NCBI GenBank assembly: GCA_900554415.1 | Contig: USGU01000004.1 | Coordinates: 36,264-100,263, forward strand | Direction: 5' to 3' | Source of the DNA: an uncultured Lachnospiraceae bacterium | GTDB taxonomy: Bacteria > Bacillota > Clostridia > Lachnospirales > Lachnospiraceae | Length of the DNA stretch: 64,000 nucleotides | Shown: positions 61,765-64,000 of the stretch, piece after piece | Layout of the letters: the number at the start of each line of letters is the position of its first letter | How positions within the stretch are numbered: the stretch's first letter is position 1 | Translations under genes and position numbers: made by a program | The notes under the pieces: model-generated | The model's database searches: none | Seen by the model: the letters and a program-made list of their open reading frames with translations, nothing else | Told to the model about the DNA's origin: nothing

Positions 61765-63144
61765 TCAATCAAAATCTCTGGTAATATTTGTAAGCCATTT
61801 GCCTCGGAAATAGTGAATGAATACCACTGGCATTTTTTCGAACTCATCCAAAGTCATTACAAAGTATACCCAGATAGGCGGCAGTTTTAAAACATATGCT
61901 GCAAGAAAGGTAAGTGGAACTGCAACAAGCCACATAAATATAGAATCTACGATCATTCCAAATCTGGAATCCCCACCACCTCTGAAGCAGCCACATATAA
62001 GACAGGTATTGATGCCTTCTCCCACAAGGCGCCAGGTTGTCATAACTATAAAAATGCCAAGATAATAAATAGCAGTCTCTGTTAGTTTATCCCGATAGAA
62101 ATCCAGTATTAAAGGGCGAAGCGCCAGAATAATGACACATCCGATCAAACTTACGATCATTGTTATTCTGAGCATGCGTTTTCCATATTCTCTGGCTGCT
62201 TCAATGTTATCTTTACCCAGCTCCTGGCTGACAATAATGGTAGTGGCGTTAGCAAAACCGCGACAGGCGATAGCACCAATATTTACCACCATAACAGCGA
62301 CAGCATTTGCAGCAACCATATCATCGCCAATATGACCAAGGATTGCTGCGAATGCTGAACCGGCAAAACTCCACACAACGTCATTTATTACGGCAGGAGT
62401 AGCTATTTTCATAAAATCCCGGAACAAAATGCCTGATTTCGCAAAGAAGTATTTTATCCTGAATCTCACATCGGAACTTTTTAATGAGTAGATGAGGCAG
62501 ATCAATACTTCTGTGATTCTGGCAATAACAGTACCAAGGGCAACACCGGTAACACCAAGTTTTGGAAGTCCAAACAGCCCAAAGATAAAGGTGGCATTAC
62601 AAAGCACGTTGACACAAAGCGAGACAACGTACGTAACAGAGGGCAGCATTATTTTTCCAATACTTCGAAGAGCACTCATAAAAACCTGAGAGAATCCCAT
62701 AAACATAAATGAAAATGAAATTACCCTTAAGTATTCACTGCCTGCAGCAATCGTATCCGGACTGCTTGTGAAAATCTTCATAATCGTAGTTGGTATAGAG
62801 AAGGAAATAACAAAAAATACAAAAGAGGCAATCAGTGAAATCCGTTCTGCCAGGCCGAGAATCTTTTCGACTGTCTTTTTATCACCTTTTCCCCAGTACT
62901 GAGCACATAAAACGGCGGCTCCCGTGGCCATACCATAATATAAACAGAAAAGAATGAAAGTATACTGGTTAGCAAGGGAGGAAGCCGACATGGCAGTCTG
63001 GCTTACATATCCAAGCATTACAGTATCCGCAATGTTTACCAATGTTCCAATCAGATTTTGGATCATAATTGGAAATGCTAATTTTGATGCATATTTTAAG
63101 AAATCTTTTTTATTTAGCATACAATAGTTTTTCCTTACACTCAT
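61765..63144 (-). CDS. MATE family efflux transporter
   Basis: 459 residues and twelve membrane helices. LAFPIMIQNLIGTLVNIADT, VMLGYVSQTAMSASSLANQY and FCLYYGMATGAAVLCAQYWG are MATE signatures. Its start overlaps the stop of the kinase fragment (TAATG), so it was or is cotranscribed with it. Codons here look less biased (more AGG/AAT) than in the fab genes. Substrate unknown. Confidence 0.9.
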   Translation of the reverse strand: MSVRKNYCMLNKKDFLKYASKLAFPIMIQNLIGTLVNIADTVMLGYVSQTAMSASSLANQYTFILFCLYYGMATGAAVLCAQYWGKGDKKTVEKILGLAERISLIASFVFFVISFSIPTTIMKIFTSSPDTIAAGSEYLRVISFSFMFMGFSQVFMSALRSIGKIMLPSVTYVVSLCVNVLCNATFIFGLFGLPKLGVTGVALGTVIARITEVLICLIYSLKSSDVRFRIKYFFAKSGILFRDFMKIATPAVINDVVWSFAGSAFAAILGHIGDDMVAANAVAVMVVNIGAIACRGFANATTIIVSQELGKDNIEAAREYGKRMLRITMIVSLIGCVIILALRPLILDFYRDKLTETAIYYLGIFIVMTTWRLVGEGINTCLICGCFRGGGDSRFGMIVDSIFMWLVAVPLTFLAAYVLKLPPIWVYFVMTLDEFEKMPVVFIHYFRGKWLTNITRDFD

Positions 63145-63986
63145 TATAAATATTTCATCATTGTTGGCACAAGAATATTCATATCAACAGGCTTTGCAAC
63201 ATGACCATTCATTCCAACAGAAAGAGCCTTTTGTATATCTTCTGCAAAGGCATTGGCAGTCATTGCAATAATTGGAATCCCGGCTTTTTTAGCATCTTTC
63301 ATCTTTCGGATAGCTAATGTAGCATCATATCCATTCATAACCGGCATCTGAATATCCATAAGAATCATCTTGTAATAATCAGCGTCAGCCCTTTCAATCA
63401 TGTCAACACATGCAGCTCCATCATTTGCAGTCTCAACAATACAGCCTTCTTCCTTCAATAGTTCTGTTGCGATTTCTGTGTTGATTTCATTATCTTCGAC
63501 CAATAAAACCCGAACACCATTTAAGCAATTCTTATTACTCGGATTACTGTTTTTCTTCATCAGAGATTCTTCTTTTGATACTTTTCTGCAAGGAATCGTC
63601 ACTGTAAATGTGGAACCCTCGCCCTGCTTACTTTTCACATCTATCGTGCCATCCATAAGCTCTACAAGTTTTTTGGTAATGCCCATTCCGATGCCGCTTC
63701 CCTCAATATGACTGACTGTAGAGTTATATTCTCTTTCAAAAGTTTCAAAAATGTGCTTCTGAAATTCTTCAGACATACCAATTCCATTATCGGTAATGGT
63801 GATGATCATATTGCACCAATCTTCTTTTTCACAAGATTTCTGTACAACATCACAGGATATCGTACCTCCTGTATTTGTATATTTTATAGCGTTACTTATA
63901 ATGTTGAAACAAACTTCTGATAGGTGTGGTGCATCCATATATACATAGATAATATGAAGTGACCCCACATTTGTAACAACGTGGAT
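63144..63986 (-). pseudogene. Hybrid histidine kinase, 3' part with receiver domain (truncated by an in-frame stop)
   Basis: The frame encodes the ATPase domain (LSEVCFNIISNAIKYTNTGG, TDNGIGM, GSGIGMGITKKLV) and a full receiver domain (VRVLLVEDNEINTEIATELL, phospho-acceptor aspartate in MILMDIQMPVMNGYDA, lysine in GHVAKPVD). The dimerisation helix with the phospho-accepting histidine is missing. A TAA stop in frame at 63987-63989 closes the frame upstream, just before family-like sequence. So either the gene is broken at this point, or a short product starts at a GTG at 63968. The window ends 11 bases beyond, so the rest cannot be seen. Confidence 0.65.
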
Positions 63987-64000
63987 TTACCTGTATACTA

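Overview
The window looks like a chromosomal stretch of an anaerobic, spore-forming, low-to-mid GC Firmicute, most likely a gut Lachnospiraceae. This rests on an oxygen-independent cobalamin pathway, an anaerobic ribonucleotide reductase (nrdD/nrdG), FolD paired with an FchA-type cyclohydrolase, a clostridial fab/acc operon with FabK and a fused AccD-AccA, a SpoVAF/GerA-type spore protein, and DUF4317 and DUF1540 proteins. No rRNA, tRNA, CRISPR array, prophage or insertion sequence was seen.

Layout. (1) 1-12,892, minus strand: a tightly packed, often overlapping cobalamin block. In transcription order it runs radical SAM protein, cysteine-cluster protein, cobQ, cobT, cobU, cobS, a short CobU-like protein, an alpha-ribazole-phosphatase-like protein, cbiB, cobD, cbiC, cbiD, cbiF, cbiG, cbiH and cbiJ (cut by the left edge). 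(2) 13,087-13,533, plus: a YqeY protein with its terminator. (3) 13,627-24,690, minus: a complete fatty-acid synthesis operon, fabH-acpP-fabK-fabD-fabG-fabF-accB-fabZ-accC-accDA, followed by an NPD-like flavoprotein and a MarR/FabT-like regulator. It has a clear promoter and a twin-palindrome operator candidate. This block is rich in GATC, whereas the rest of the window is strongly GATC-poor. (4) 24,709-26,386: a decayed patch with a truncated DUF4405 gene, a small unknown ORF, an Abi_2 (AbiF/AbiD-type) toxin pseudogene preceded by its own promoter and a two-hairpin RNA, and a LysR fragment. (5) 26,358-40,804: efflux and export genes (two MATE proteins, a BmrCD-like heterodimeric ABC exporter, an RND protein lacking its N-terminus), plus DUF4317, ABC-F and SseB-like proteins. 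(6) 40,905-46,703: a SpoVAF-like protein, then an MFS/M20-amidohydrolase pair divergent from a regulator. (7) 46,835-50,066: nrdD-nrdG-dut with tandem NrdR boxes. (8) 50,218-64,000: housekeeping and transport genes (alsT, folD, fchA, AI-2E-family permease, DUF1540, SEC-C, asnA, lipoprotein, purA, cardiolipin synthase, Cys-rich protein, a third MATE) and a broken hybrid histidine kinase at the right edge.

Functionally, the first block makes and attaches the lower ligand of B12. The second makes fatty acids under probable acyl-responsive repression. The nrd/dut block supplies dNTPs under probable NrdR control. folD and fchA split one-carbon steps between two proteins. The most unusual signals are the toxin-antitoxin-like Abi RNA locus, the abrupt GATC discontinuity around the fab operon, the FolD active-site losses beside FchA, and the tandem NrdR boxes.
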